DNA of 64,000 nt from Euonymus europaeus (Eukaryota; Streptophyta; Magnoliopsida; Celastrales; Celastraceae): assembly GCA_963580455.1 (NCBI GenBank), contig OY756963.1, positions 13,969,555 through 14,033,554 on the forward strand, read 5' to 3'. Position 1 is the first letter of the stretch. Each line of letters opens with the position of its first letter. Under the pieces are notes generated by a model. It saw only the letters and a list, made by a program, of their open reading frames with translations, did no database searches and was not told the origin of the DNA. A program made the position numbers and the translations under genes. Below, one piece after another: positions 33,020 to 46,464 of the stretch.

Positions 33020-36000
33020 TCTTTTATGTCAAATTTTACGAGTATAAGCTTTTCTAAATTATTTTGTTGATAAAAGACAAACTTTCTATGACAAATGGAA
33101 TAATTATTAAAAGCTCCACCATAGAGAGAGTTACACAACGTCGTACCATCAAAGTTGCTCGGTGTGCACATTTTAATGTTTTTCTATGTCAAATTTTACG
33201 AGTATAAGCTTCCTAGATTATTTCGATGCCAAAATCTCAAGTTTCTATGACAAATAGACAAAATTGTTAAAAGCTCCTCCATAGAGAGAGTTGAGCAACT
33301 TCAGACCATCAAAGTTGCTCGGTGTACACTTTTTATTGTTCTTCTATATTAAAATTTTTGATTATAAGCTTCTTAGATTATTTCGATGCCAAAATCCTAA
33401 GTTTCTATGACAAATGGACAAAATTGTTAAAAGCTCCTCCATAGAGAGAGTTGAGCAACTTCGGATCATCAAAGTTGCTCGGAGTATACTTTTTAATGTT
33501 CTTCTATGTCAAATTTTACGAGTATAAGCTTTCTAAATTATTTCAATGACAAAATACTAAGTTTCTATGACAAATGAACAAAATCGTTAAAAGCTCCTCC
33601 AAAGAGAGATTTGAGCAACTTCGGACCATCAAAGTTGATCGGTGTACACTTTTTAATGCTCTTCTATGTCAAATTTTACGAGAATAAGCTTCCAAGATTA
33701 TTTCGATGCCAAAACCCCAACTTTCTATGACACGTGGAGAAAGCCGTTAAAAGATCCTCCACAGAAAGAGTTGAGCAACTTCGGACCATCAAAGTTGCTC
33801 GGTGCACACTTTTTATTGTTCTCCTATGTCAAATTTTATGAGTATAAGCTTTCTAGATTATTTCGATGCAAAACCACAACTTTCTTTGACAAATGAACAA
33901 AATTGTTAAAAGCTCTTCCATAGAGAGAGTAGAGCAACTTCGGACCGTCAAAGTTGCTCGGTGTATACTTTTTAATGTTCTTCTATGTCAAATTTTACGA
34001 GTCTAGACTTTGTAAATTATTTCGATGATAAAACACAAACTTTGTATGACAAACGGAAAAATTGTTAAAAGCTCCACCATAGAGAGAGTTACACAACGTC
34101 GTACTATCAAAGTTGCTCATTGTGTACATTTTAATGTTCTTCTATGACAAATTTTACGAGTATAAGCTTCCTGGATTATTTCCATGCCAAAATCTTAAGT
34201 ATCTATGACAAAGGGACAAAATTGTTAAAAGCTCCTCCATAGAGAGAGTTGAGCAACTTCAGACCGTCAAAGTAGCTCGGTGTATACTTTTTAATGTTCT
34301 TTTATGTCAAATTTTACGAGTATAAGCTTTCTAAATAATTTTGTTGAAAAAACACAAACTTTCTATGAAAAATGGAAAAATTGTTAAAAGCTCCACCATA
34401 GAGAGAGTTACACAACGTCGTACCATCAAAGTTGCTCGGTGTGCACATTTTAATGTTATTCTATGTCAAATTTTACGAGTATAAGCTTCCTAGATTATTT
34501 CGATGCCAAAATCCCAAGTTTCTATGACAAATGGACAAAATTGTTAAAAGCTCCTCCATAGAGAGAGTTGAGCAACTTCAGACCATCAAAGTTGCTCGGT
34601 GTACACTTTTTATTTTTCTTCTATATTAAAATTTTTGATTATAAGCTTCCTAGATTATTTCGATGCCAAAATCCTAAGTTTCTATGACAAATGGACAAAA
34701 TTGTTAAAAGCTCCTCCATAGAGAGAGTTGAGCAACTTCGGATCGTCAAAGTTGCTCGGAGTATACTTTTTAATGTTCTTCTATGTCAAATTTTACGAGT
34801 ATAAGCTTTCTAAATTATTTCAATGACAAACTACTAACTTTCTATGACAAATGAACAAAATCGTTAAAAGCTCCTCCAAAGAGAGATTTGAGCAACTTCG
34901 GACCATCAAAGTTGATCGGTGTACACTTTTTAATGCTCTTCTATGTCAAATTTTACGAGTATAAGCTTCCAAGATTATTTCGATGCAAAACCCCAACTTT
35001 CTATGACACGTGGACAAAGCCGTTAAAAGCTCCTCCATAGAGAGAGTTGAGCAACTTCGGACCATGAAAGTTGCTCGGTGCACACTTTTTATTGTTCTCC
35101 TATGTCAAATTTTATGAGTATAAGCTTTCTAGATTATTTCGATGCAAAACCACAACTTTCTTTGACAAATGGACAAAATTGTTAAAAGTTCCTCCATAGA
35201 GAGAGTTGAGCAATTCCAAGCCAACAAAGTTGCTCGGTGTACAAATTTTATTGTTCTCCTATGTCAAATTTTACGAGTATAAGCTCCATTCATTATTTCG
35301 ATGCCGAAAACCGAACTTTGTATGGCAAACAGACAAAACCGTTAAAAGCTCCCCCATGGATGGAGTTGAGAAATTTCGCACCATCAAAGTTGCTCGGTGT
35401 ACGCTTTTTATTGTTCTACTAAGTCAAATTTTACGAGTATAAGCTTCCAAGATTATTTCGATGCCAAAACTTTAACTTTCTATGACAAATCGACAAAACC
35501 CGTTAAAAGCTCCTCCATAGAGAGAGTTGATCAACTTCGAAGCATCAAAGTTGCTCGTTGTACACTTTTTAATGTTCTTCTATGTCAAATTTTACGAGTA
35601 TAAGCTTCCTAGATTATTTCGATGACAAAACACTAACTTTCTATGACAAATGGACAAAGCCATTAAAAGGTTCTTTACAGAGAGAGTTGATCAACTTCGG
35701 ACCATAAAAGTTGCTCGGTGTACACTTTTTAATGTTCTTCTATGTCAAATTTTACGAGTATAAGCTTCCAAGATTATTTCGATGCAAAACCCCAACTTTC
35801 TATGACACGTGGACAAAGCCGTTAAAAGCTCCTCCATAGAGAGAGTTGAGCAACTTCGGACCATGAAAGTTGCTCGGTGCACACTTTTTATTGTTCTCCT
35901 ATGTCAAATTTTATGAGTATAAGCTTTCTAGATTATTTCGATGCAAAACCACAACTTTCTTTGACAAATGGACAAAATTGTTAAAAGTTCCTCCATAGAG

Positions 36001-36417
36001 AGAGTTGAGCAATTCCAAGCCAACAAAGTTGCTCGGTGTACAAATTTTATTGTTCTCCTATGTCAAATTTTACGAGTATAAGCTCCATTCATTATTTCGA
36101 TGCCGAAAACCGAACTTTGTATGGCAAACAGACAAAACCGTTAAAAGCTCCCCCATGGATGGAGTTGAGAAATTTCGCACCATCAAAGTTGCTCGGTGTA
36201 CGCTTTTTATTGTTCTACTAAGTCAAATTTTACGAGTATAAGCTTCCAAGATTATTTCGATGCCAAAACTTTAACTTTCTATGACAAATCGACAAAACCC
36301 GTCAAAAGCTCCTCCATAGAGAGAGTTGATCAACTTCGAAGCATCAAAGTTGCTCGTTGTACACTTTTTAATGTTCTTCTATGTCAAATTTTACGAGTAT
36401 AAGCTTCCTAGATTATT
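33020..36417 (+). repeat. Second copy of the 12,459-bp-offset satellite block
   Basis: This is the partner of 20560-23958. It differs by isolated substitutions (for example TATTTTTCTTC near 34612 where the partner has TATTGTTCTTC). It includes the same 799-bp five-monomer duplication (35206 and 36005). Confidence 0.8.
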
Positions 36418-36540
36418 TCCATGCCAAAATCTTAAGTTTCTATGACGAATGGACAAAATTGTTAGAAGCTAATCCATAGAGAGAGTTGAGCAACTTCGGA
36501 CCGTCAAAGTTGCTCGGTGTATACTTTTTAATGTTCTTTT

Positions 36541-39330
36541 ATGTCAAATTTTACGAGAATAAGCTTCCAAGATTATTTCGATGCCAAAACCCCAACTTTC
36601 TATGACACGTGGAGAAAGCCGTTAAAAGCTCCTCCACAGAGAGAGTTGAGCAACTTCGGACCATCAAAGTTGCTCGGTGCACACTTTTTATTGTTTTCCT
36701 ATGTCAAATTTTATGAGTATAAGCTTTCTAGATTATTTCGATGCAAAACCACAACTTTCTTTGACAAATGAACAAAATTGTTAAAAGCTCTTCCATAGAG
36801 AGAGTAGAGCAACTTCGGACCGTCAAAGTTGCTCGGTGTATACTTTTTAATGTTCTTCTATGTCAAATTTTACGAGTCTAAACTTTGTAAATTATTTCGA
36901 TGATAAAACACAAACTTTGTATGACAAATGGAAAAATTGTTAAAAGCTCCACCATAGAGAGAGTTACACAACGTCGTACTATCAAAGTTGCTCATTGTGT
37001 ACATTTTAATGTTCTTCTATGACAAATTTTACGAGTATAAGCTTCCTGGATTATTTCCATGGCAAAATCTTAAGTATCTATGACAAAGGGACAAAATTGT
37101 TAAAAGCCCCTCCATAGAGAGAGTTGAGCAACTTCAGACCGTCAAAGTAGCTCGGTGTATACTTTTTAATGTTCTTTTATGTCAAATTTTACGAGTATAA
37201 GCTTTCTAAATTATTTTGTTGATAAAAGACAAACTTTCTATGACAAATGGAATAATTATTAAAAGCTCCACCATAGAGAGAGTTACACAACGTCGTACCA
37301 TCAAAGTTGCTCGGTGTGCACATTTTAATGTTTTTCTATGTCAAATTTTACGAGTATAAGCTTCCTAGATTATTTCGATGCCAAAATCTCAAGTTTCTAT
37401 GACAAATAGACAAAATTGTTAAAAGCTCCTCCATAGAGAGAGTTGAGCAACTTCAGACCATTAAAGTTGCTCGGTGTACACTTTTTATTGTTCTTCTATA
37501 TTAAAATTTTTGATTATAAGCTTCCTAGATTATTTCGATGCCAAAATCCTAAGTTTCTATGACAAATGGACAAAATTGTTAAAAGCTCCTCCATAGAGAG
37601 AGTTGAGCAACTTCGGATCATCAAAGTTGCTCGGAGTATACTTTTTAATGTTCTTCTATGTCAAATTTTACGAGTATAAGCTTTCTAAATTATTTCAATG
37701 ACAAAATACTAACTTTCTATGACAAATGAACAAAATCGTTAAAAGCTCCTCCAAAGAGAGATTTGAGCAACTTCGGACCATCAAAGTTGATCGGTGTACA
37801 CTTTTTAATGCTCTTCTATGTCAAATTTTACGAGAATAAGCTTCCAATATTATTTCGATGCCAAAACCCCAACTTTCTATGACACGTGGAGAAAGCCGTT
37901 AAAAGCTCCTCCACAGAGAGAGTTGAGCAACTTCGGACCATCAAAGTTGCTCGGTGCACACTTTTTATTGTTCTCCTATGTCAAATTTTATGAGTATAAG
38001 CTTTCTAGATTATTTCGATGCAAAACCACAACTTTCTTTGACAAATGAACAAAATTGTTAAAAGCTCTTCCATAGAGAGAGTAGAGCAACTTCGGACCGT
38101 CAAAGTTGCTCGGTGTATACTTTTTAATGTTCTTCTATGTCAAATTTTACGAGTCTAAACTTTGTAAATTATTTCGATGATAAAACACAAACTTTGTATG
38201 ACAAATGGAAAAATTGTTAAAAGCTCCACCATAGAGAGAGTTACACAACGTCGTACTATCAAAGATGCTCATTGTGTACATTTTAATGTTCTTCTATGAC
38301 AAATTTTACGAGTATAAGCTTCCTGGATTATTTCCATGCCAAAATCTTAAGTATCTATGACAAAGGGACAAAATTGTTAAAAGCTCCTCCATAGAGAGAG
38401 TTGAGCAACTTCAGACCGTCAAAGTAGCTCGGTGTATACTTTTTAATGTTCTTTTATGTCAAATTTTACGAGTATAAGCTTTCTAAATAATTTTGTTGAA
38501 AAAACACAAATTTTCTATGAAAAATGGAAAAATTGTTAAAAGCTCCACCATAGAGAGAGTTACACAACGTCGTACCATCAAAGTTGCTCGGTGTGCACAT
38601 TTTAATGTTATTCTATGTCAAATTTTACGAGTATAAGCTTCCTAGATTATTTCGATGCCAAAATCCCAAGTTTCTATGACAAATGGACAAAATTGTTAAA
38701 AGCTCCTCCATAGAGAGAGTTGAACAACTTCAGACCATCAAAGTTGCTCGGTGTACACTTTTTATTGTTCTTCTATATTAAAATTTTTGATTATAAGCTT
38801 CCTAGATTATTTCGATGCCAAAATCCTAAGTTTCTATGACAAATGGACAAAATTGTTAAAAGCTCCTCCATAGAGAGAGTTGAGCAACTTCGGATCGTCA
38901 AAGTTGCTCGGAGTATACTTTTTAATGTTCTTCTATGTCAAATTTTACGAGTATAAGCTTTCTAAATTATTTCAATGACAAACTACTAACTTTCTATGAC
39001 AAATGAACAAAATCGTTAAAAGCTCCTCCAAAGAGAGATTTGAGCAACTTCGGACCATCAAAGTTGATCGGTGTACACTTTTTAATGCTCTTCTATGTCA
39101 AATTTTACGAGAATAAGCTTCCAATATTATTTCGATGCCAAAACCCCAACTTTCTATGACACGTGGAGAAAGCCGTTAAAAGCTCCTCCACAGAGAGAGT
39201 TGAGCAACTTCGGACCATCAAAGTTGCTCGGTGCACACTTTTTATTGTTCTCCTATGTCAAATTTTATGAGTATAAGCTTTCTAGATTATTTCGATGCAA
39301 AACCACAACTTTTTTGACAAATGAACAAAA
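36541..39330 (+). repeat. Eight-monomer higher-order repeat (1277 bp), two copies and a partial third
   Basis: Marker monomers start at 36541, 37818 and 39095, each 1277 bp apart. The unit is the same as at 19791-22340. The block is entered through a chimeric junction: the monomer ending near 36540 is of the CTTAAG/CTAATCC type and is followed at once by the ACGAGAATAAGC type, an order not seen at the other copies. Confidence 0.8.
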
Positions 39331-39351
39331 TTGTTAAAAGTTCCTCCATAG

Positions 39352-41452
39352 AGAGAGTTGAGCAATTCCAAGCCAACAAAGTTGCTCGGTGTACAAATTT
39401 TATTGTTCTCCTATGTCAAATTTTACGAGTATAAGCTCCATTCATTATTTCGATGCCGAAAACCGAACTTTGTATGGCAAACAGACAAAACCGTTAAAAG
39501 CTCCCCCATGGATGGAGTTGAGAAATTTCGCACCATCAAAGTTGCTCGGTGTACGCTTTTTATTGTTCTACTAAGTCAAATTTTACGAGTATAAGCTTCC
39601 AAGATTATTTCGATGCCAAAACTTTAACTTTCTATGACAAATCGACAAAACCCGTTAAAAGCTCCTCCATAGAGAGAGTTGATCAACTTCGAAGCATCAA
39701 AGTTGCTCGTTGTACACTTTTTAATGTTCTTCTATGTCAAATTTTACGAGTATAAGCTTCCTAGATTATTGCGATGACAAAACACTAACTTTCTATGACA
39801 AATGGACAAAGCCATTAAAAGGTTCTTTACAGAGAGAGTTGATCAACTTCGGACCATAAAAGTTGCTCGGTGTACACTTTTTAATGTTCTTCTATGTCAA
39901 ATTTTACGAGTATAAGCTGCTAGATTATTTCGATGAGAAAATACTAACTTTCTATGACAAATGGACAAAGCCGTTAAAAGCTCTTCCATAGAGAGAGTTG
40001 ATCAACTTCGGACCATAAAAGTTGCCCGGTGTACACTTTTTAATGTTCTTCTACGTTAAATTTTACGAGTATAACATCCTAGATTATTTCGAGGACAAAA
40101 CACTAACTTTTTATGACAAATGGACAAAGACGTTAAAAGCTCCTCCATAGAGAGAATTGACCAACTTCGGACCATGAAAGTTGTTCGTTGCAGACTTTAT
40201 ATTGTTCTTCAGCGTCAAAGTTTACGAGTATAAGCTTCCAAGATTATTTCGATGCCAAAATATCAACTTTCTATGACAAATGGACAAAACCGTTAAAAGC
40301 ACCTCCATAGAGAGAGTTGAGCACCTTCGGACCATCAAAGTTGCTCGATGTACACTTTTTATTGTTCTTCCATGTCAAATTTTATGAGTACAAGCTTTCT
40401 AGATTATTTCGATGCCAAAATCCCAAGTTTGTAGGACAAATGGACAAAATTGTAAAAAGTTCCTCCATAGAGAAAGTTGAGCAAATTCAGACCATCAAAG
40501 TTTCTCCGTGTACACTTTTTAAGTTTCTTCTATGTCAAATTTTATAAGTACAAGCTTCCTAAATTATTTCGATGCCAAAATCCCAAGTTTCTATGACAAA
40601 TGGACAAAATTGTTAAAAGCTCCTCGATAGAGAGAGTTGAGCAAATTCAGACCATCAAAGTTGCTCGGTGTACACTTTTTAATGTTCTTCTATGTCAAAT
40701 TTTACGAGTATAAGCTTCCTAGATTATTTCGATTCCAAAATCCCAAGTTTCTATGACAAATGGACAAAAGCCTTTAAAAGCTCCTCCATAGAGAAAGTTG
40801 AGCAACTTCAGACTTTCAAAGTTGCTCGGTCTACACTTTTTATTGTTCTTCTATGTCAAATTTTTTGATTATAAGCTTCGTAGATTATTTCCACGCCAAA
40901 ATCCTAAGTTTCTACGACAAATGGACAAAATTGTTAAAAGCTCCTCCATAGACAGAGTTGAGCAACTTCGGACCGTCAAAGTTGCTCGGTGTATACTTTT
41001 TATTGTTCTTCTATGTCAAATTTTACGAGTATAAGCTTTCTAAATTATTTCGATGATAAAACACAAACTTTCTATGACAAATGGAAAAATTGTTAAAAGC
41101 TCCACCATAGAGAGAGTTACACAACGTCGTACCATCAAAGTTGCTCGGTTTGCACATTTTAATGTTCTTCTATGTCAAATTTTACGAGTATAAGCTTCCT
41201 AGATTATTTTCATACCAAAATCTGAAGTTTCTATGACAAATGGACAAAATTATTAAAAGCTCCTCCATGGAGTGAGTTGAGCAACTTCGGACCGTCAAAG
41301 TTGCTCGGTGTATACTTTTTAATGTTCTTTTATGTCAAATTTTAAGAGTATAAGCTTTCTAAATTATTTTTTTGATAAAACATAAACTTTCTATGACAAA
41401 TGAAAAAATTGTTAAAAGCTCCACCATAGAGAGAGTTACACAACGTCGTACC
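39352..41452 (+). repeat. Second copy of the 15,812-bp-offset satellite block
   Basis: This is the partner of 23540-25640. After it the array (41453-44070) contains single copies of older-looking, more divergent monomers with no clear higher-order period inside the window. Confidence 0.7.
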
Positions 41453-44059
41453 ATCAAAGTTGCTCGGTGTGCACATTTTAATGTTCTTCTATGTCAAATT
41501 TTACGAGTATAAGCTTCCTAGATTATTTCGGTGCCAAAATCCCAAATTTCCATGACAAATGGACAAAATTGTTAAAAGCTCCTCCATAGAGAGAGTTGAG
41601 CAACTTCAGACCATCAAAGTTGTTTGGTGTACAATTTTTATTGTTCTTCTATATTAAAATTTTGGATTATAAGCTTCCTAGATTATTTCGATGCCAAAAT
41701 CCTATGTTTCTATGGCAAATGGACAAAATTGTTAAAAGCTCCTCCATAGAGAGAGTTGAGCAACTTCGGATCGTCAAAGTTGCTCGGAGTATACTTTTTA
41801 ATGTTCTTCTATGTCAAATTTTACGAGTATAAGCTTTCTAAATAATTTCAACGACAAAATACTAACTTTCTAAGACAAATGAACAAAATCGTTAAAAGCT
41901 CCTCCAAAGAGAGATTTGAGCAACTTCGGACCATCAAAGTTGATCGGTGTACACTTTTTAATGCTCTTCTATGTCAAATTTTACGAGTATAAGCTTCCAA
42001 GATTATTTCTATGCCAAAACCCCAATTTTCTATGACACGTGGACAAAACCGTTAAAAGCTCCTCCATAGAGAGAGTTGAGCAACTTCGGATCATTAAAGT
42101 TGCTCGGAGTATACTTTTTAATGTTCTTCTATGTCAAATTTTACGAGTATAAGCTTTCTAAATTATTTCAATGACAAAATACTAACTTTCTATGACAAAT
42201 GAAAAAAATCGTTAAAAGCTCCTCCAAAGAGAGATTTGAGCAACTTCGGACCATCAAAGTTGATCGGTGTACACTTTTTAATGCTCTTCTATGTCAAATT
42301 TTACGAGTATAAGCTTCCAAGATTATTTCGATGCCAAAACCCCAATTTTCTATGACACGTGGACAAAGCCGTTAAAAGCTCCTCCAGAGAGACAGTTGAG
42401 CAACTTCGGACCATCAGAGTTGCTCGGTGCACACTTTTTATTGTTCTCCTATGTCAAATTTTACGAGTATAAGCTTACAAGATTATTTCGATGCCAAAAC
42501 ATTAACTTTCTATGACAAATGGACAAAACCCGTTAAAAGCTCCTCCATAGAGAGAGTTGAGCAATTCCAAGCCATCAAAGTTGCTCGGTGTACACATTTT
42601 ATTGTTCTCCTATGTCAAATTTTACGAGTTTAAGCTCCATTCATTATTTCGATGCCGAAAACCGAACTTTGTATGGCAAACAGACAAAACCGTTAAAAGC
42701 TCCTCCATGGATGGAGTTGAGAAATTTCGCACCATCAAAGTTGCTCTGTGTACACTTTTTATTGTTCTACTAAGTCAAATTTTACGAGTATAAGCTTACA
42801 AGATTATTTCGATGCCAAAACATTAACTTTCTATGACAAATGGACAAAACCCGTTAAAAGCTCCTCCATAGAGAGAGTTGATCAACTTCGAAGCATCCAA
42901 GTTGCTCGTTGTACACTTTTTAATCTTCTTCTATGTCAAATTTTACGAGTATAAGCTTCCAAGATTATTTCGATGACAAAACACTAACTTTCTATGACAA
43001 ATGGACAAAGCCGTTAAAAGGTCCTCCACAGAGAGAGTTGATCAACTTCGGACCATAAAAGTTGCTCGGTGTACACTTTTTAAAGTTCTTCTATGTCAAA
43101 TTTTACGAGTATAAGCTTCCTAGGTTATTTCGATGAGAAAACACTAACTTTCTATGACAAATGGACAAAGCCTTTAAAAGCTCTTCCATAGAGAGAGTTG
43201 ATCAACTTCGGACCATAAAAGTTGCCCGGTATACACTTTTTAATGTTCTTCTATGTTAAATTTTACGAGTACAACATCCTAGATTATTTCGAGGACAAAA
43301 CACTAACTTTTTACGACAAATGGACAGAGCCGTTAAAAGCTCCTCCATAGAGAGAATTGACCAACTTCGGACCATGAAAGTGGCTCGTTGCACAGTTTAT
43401 ATTGTTCTTCGGTGTCAAATTTTACGAGTATAAGCTTCCAAGATTATTTCGATGCCAAAATACGAACTTTCTATGACAAATGGACAAAATCGTTAAAAGC
43501 TCCTCCATAGAGAGAGTTGAGCACCTTCGGACCATCAAAGTTGCTCGGTCTACACTTTTTATTGTTCTTCTATGTCAAATTTTTTGATTATAAGCTTCCT
43601 AGATTATTTTCATGCCAAAATCCTAAGTTTCTATGACAAATGGACAAAATTATTAAAAGCTTCTCCATAGAGAGAGTTGAGCAACTTCGGACCGTCAAAG
43701 TTGCTCGGTGTATACTTTTTAATGTTCTTCTATGTCAAATTTTACGAGTATAAGCTTTCTAAATTATTTCGATGATAAAACACAAACTTTGTATAACAAA
43801 TGGAAAATTTGTTAAAAGCTCCACCATAGAGAGAGTTACACAACGTCGTACCATCAAAGTTGCTCGGTGTGCACATTTTAATGTTCTTCTAAGTCAAATT
43901 TTACGAGTATAAGCTTCCTAGATTATTTCCATGCCAAAATCTGAAGTTTCTATGACAAATGAACAAAATAGTTAAAAGCTCCTCCATAGAGAGAGTTGAG
44001 CAATTTCGGACTGTCAAAGTTGCTCGGTGTATACTTTTTAATTTTCTTTTATTTCAAAT

Positions 44060-44080
44060 TTTATGAGTAAAAATTTTACA
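44060..44080. other. Satellite orientation-switch junction
   Basis: Up to about 44069 the array reads in plus orientation (TCAAATTTTATGAGTAA). From about 44071 it reads as the reverse complement (AAATTTTACACCGTGCAAC, then GGTCCGAAATTGCTCAAC). Both sides share a TAAAAATTTTA-like AT-rich stretch, so the exact break cannot be placed closer than about 10 bp. The inverted side is not an immediate palindromic copy of the left side, as the monomers are different variants. Confidence 0.85.
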
Positions 44081-46464
44081 CCGTGCAACTTTAATGGTCC
44101 GAAATTGCTCAACTCTCTCTATGGATGAGCTTTTAATGGTTTTGTCCATTTGTCATAGAAAGTTAATGTTTTGGCATCGAAATAATCTACGAAGCTTATA
44201 CTCTTAAAATTTGACATAGAAGAACATTAAAAAGTGTACACCAAACAGATTTGATGGTCCGCGCTGTATAACTCTCTCTATGGAGGAGTTTTAAACAATT
44301 TCGTCCATTTGTCATAGAAACTTTGGTTTTTGGCGTCGAAAAAATCTTGTAAGAACATTAAAAAGTGTACACCGAGCAACTTTGATGGTCCGAAGTTGCT
44401 CAACTCTCTCTATGGAGGAGCTTTTAACGGCTTTGTCCATTTGTCATAGAAGGTTATTGTTTTGTCATCGAAATAATCTAGTAAGCTTATACTCGTAAAA
44501 TTTGACATGGAAGAACATTATAAATTGTACACCGAGCAACTTTGATGGTCCGAAGTTGCTCACCTCTCTCTATGGAGGAGCTTTTAACGGTTTTGTCCAT
44601 TTGTCATAGAAAGTTAATGTTTTGTCATCGAAATAATCTAGGAAGCTTATACTCTTAAAATTTGAAATAGAAGAACATTAAAAATTGTACACCAAGCAAC
44701 TTTAATGGTCCGAAGTTGCTCAACTCTTCTCTATGGATGAGGTTTTAACGGTTTTGTCCATTTGTCATAGAAAGTTAGTGTTTTTTCATCAAAATAATCT
44801 AGGAAGCTTATACTCGTAAAATTTGACATATTGCAATATTAAAAAGTATACACCGAGCAACTTTGATGGTCCGAAGTTGCTCAACTCTCTCTATGGAGGA
44901 GCTTTTACCAATTTTGTCCATTTTTCATAGAAATTTGGGATTTTGGCATCGAAATAATCTAGGAAGCTTATACTCCTAAAATTTGACATAGAAAAACAAG
45001 AAAAAGTGTACATCGAGCAACTTTGCTGGTCCGAAGTTGCTCAACTCTCTCTATGGAGGAGCTTTTAACGGATTTGTCCATTTGTCATAGAAAGTTAGTG
45101 TTTTGTCATCGAAATAATCTAGGAAGCTTATACTCGTAAAATTTGACATAGAAGAACAATAAAAAGTTTACACCGAGCAACTTTGACGGTCCGAAGTAGC
45201 TCAACTCTCTCTATGGAGGAGCTTTTAATGATTTTGTCCATTTGTCATAGAAAGTTAATGTTTTGGCATCTAAATAATCTACGAAGCTTATACTCCTAAA
45301 ATTTGACATAGAAGAACATTAAAATGTGCACACCAAACAACTTTGATGGTCCGACGCTGTATAACTCTCTCTATGGAGGAGTTTTTAACAATTTTGTCCA
45401 TTTGTCATAGAAACTTTGGTTTTTGGCATCGAAAAAATCTAGGAAGCTTATACTCGTTAAATTTGACATAGAAGAACATTAAAAAGTGTACACCGAGCAA
45501 CTTTGATGGTCTGAAGTTGCTCAACTCTCTCTATGGAGGAGCTTTTAACAATTTTGTCCATTTTTCATAGAAACTTGTGATTTTGGCATCGAAATAATCT
45601 AGGAAGCTTATACTCGTAAAATTTGACATAGAAGAACATTAAAAAGTGTACACCCAGCAACTTTGATGGTCCGAAGTTACTCAACTCTCTCTATGGATGA
45701 GCTTTTAACGATTTTGTCCATTTGTCAAAGAAAGTAAGTGTTTTGGCATCGAAATAATCGAGGAAGCTTATACTCGTAAAATTTGACATAGAAGAACATT
45801 AGAAATTGTACACCGAGCAACTTTAATGGTCCGAAGTTGGTCAACTCTCTCTATGGATGAGCTTTTAACGGTTTTGTCCATTTGTCATAGAAATTAGTGT
45901 TTTGTCATCGAAATAATCTAGGAAGCATATACTCGTAAAATTTGACATAGAAGAACATTAAAAAGTGTACGCCGAGCAACTTAGATGGTCCGAAGTTGCT
46001 CAAATCTCTCTATGAAGAAGCTTTTAACGGTTTTGTCCATTTGTCATAGAAAGTTAATGTTTTGGCATTGAAATAATCTAGGAAGCTTATACTCGAAAAA
46101 TTTGACATAGAAGAACATTAAAAATTTTACACCGTGCAACTTTAATTGTCCGAAATTGCTCAACTCTCTCTATGGATGAGCTTTTAATGGTTTTGTCCAT
46201 TTGTCATAGAAAGTTAGTGTTTTGTCATCGAAATAATCTACGAAGCTTATACTCCTAAAATTTGACATAGAAGAACATTAAAAAGTGCACACAAAACAAC
46301 TTTGATTGTCCGACACTGTATAACTCTCTCTATGGAGGAGTTTTTAACAATTTTGTCCATTTGTCATAGAAAATTTGGTTTTTGGCATCGAAAAAATCTG
46401 GGAAGCTTGTACTCGTTAAATTTGACATAGAAGAACATTAAAAAGTGTACACCGAGCAACTTTG
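44071..46464 (-). repeat. 160-bp satellite array, inverted segment 1
   Basis: About 15 monomers lie in reverse orientation, with period 160 bp. One monomer around 44335-44350 lacks about 28 bp: CTTGTAAGAACATT stands where CTAGGAAGCTTATACTC and following bases are expected. The first monomers (44071-44350) resemble those at 46122-46400, an interval of about 13 monomers once the deletion is allowed for. The segment ends at the copia insertion. Confidence 0.95.
46460..46464. repeat. Target-site duplication of the copia element, left (CTTTG)
   Basis: CTTTG precedes the TGTTGGATC terminus at 46465 and recurs at 56163-56167 after the other terminus. The uninterrupted homologue near 57279-57290 reads CAACTTTGATGG with one copy. 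Confidence 0.95.

Larger units (their letters stand above)
15737..44070 (+). repeat. 160-bp satellite array, segment 2 (plus orientation)
   Basis: About 177 monomers of 159-160 bp continue the array that the gypsy insertion interrupted. The same monomer classes as in segment 1 recur, arranged in several higher-order units listed separately. There is no coding sequence. The many 61-80 aa frames (for example around 16948, 22747, 28019, 35206, 39358) are the same few monomer combinations read through two boundaries. Because 160 is not a multiple of three, the frame shifts at each monomer and these frames cannot be protein repeats. Confidence 0.95.

Noticed and set aside
44071..46464. Palindrome or hairpin-type inverted duplication at the orientation switch
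   Set aside because: The inverted monomers are different variants from those immediately left of the joint, so the two sides are not mirror copies.
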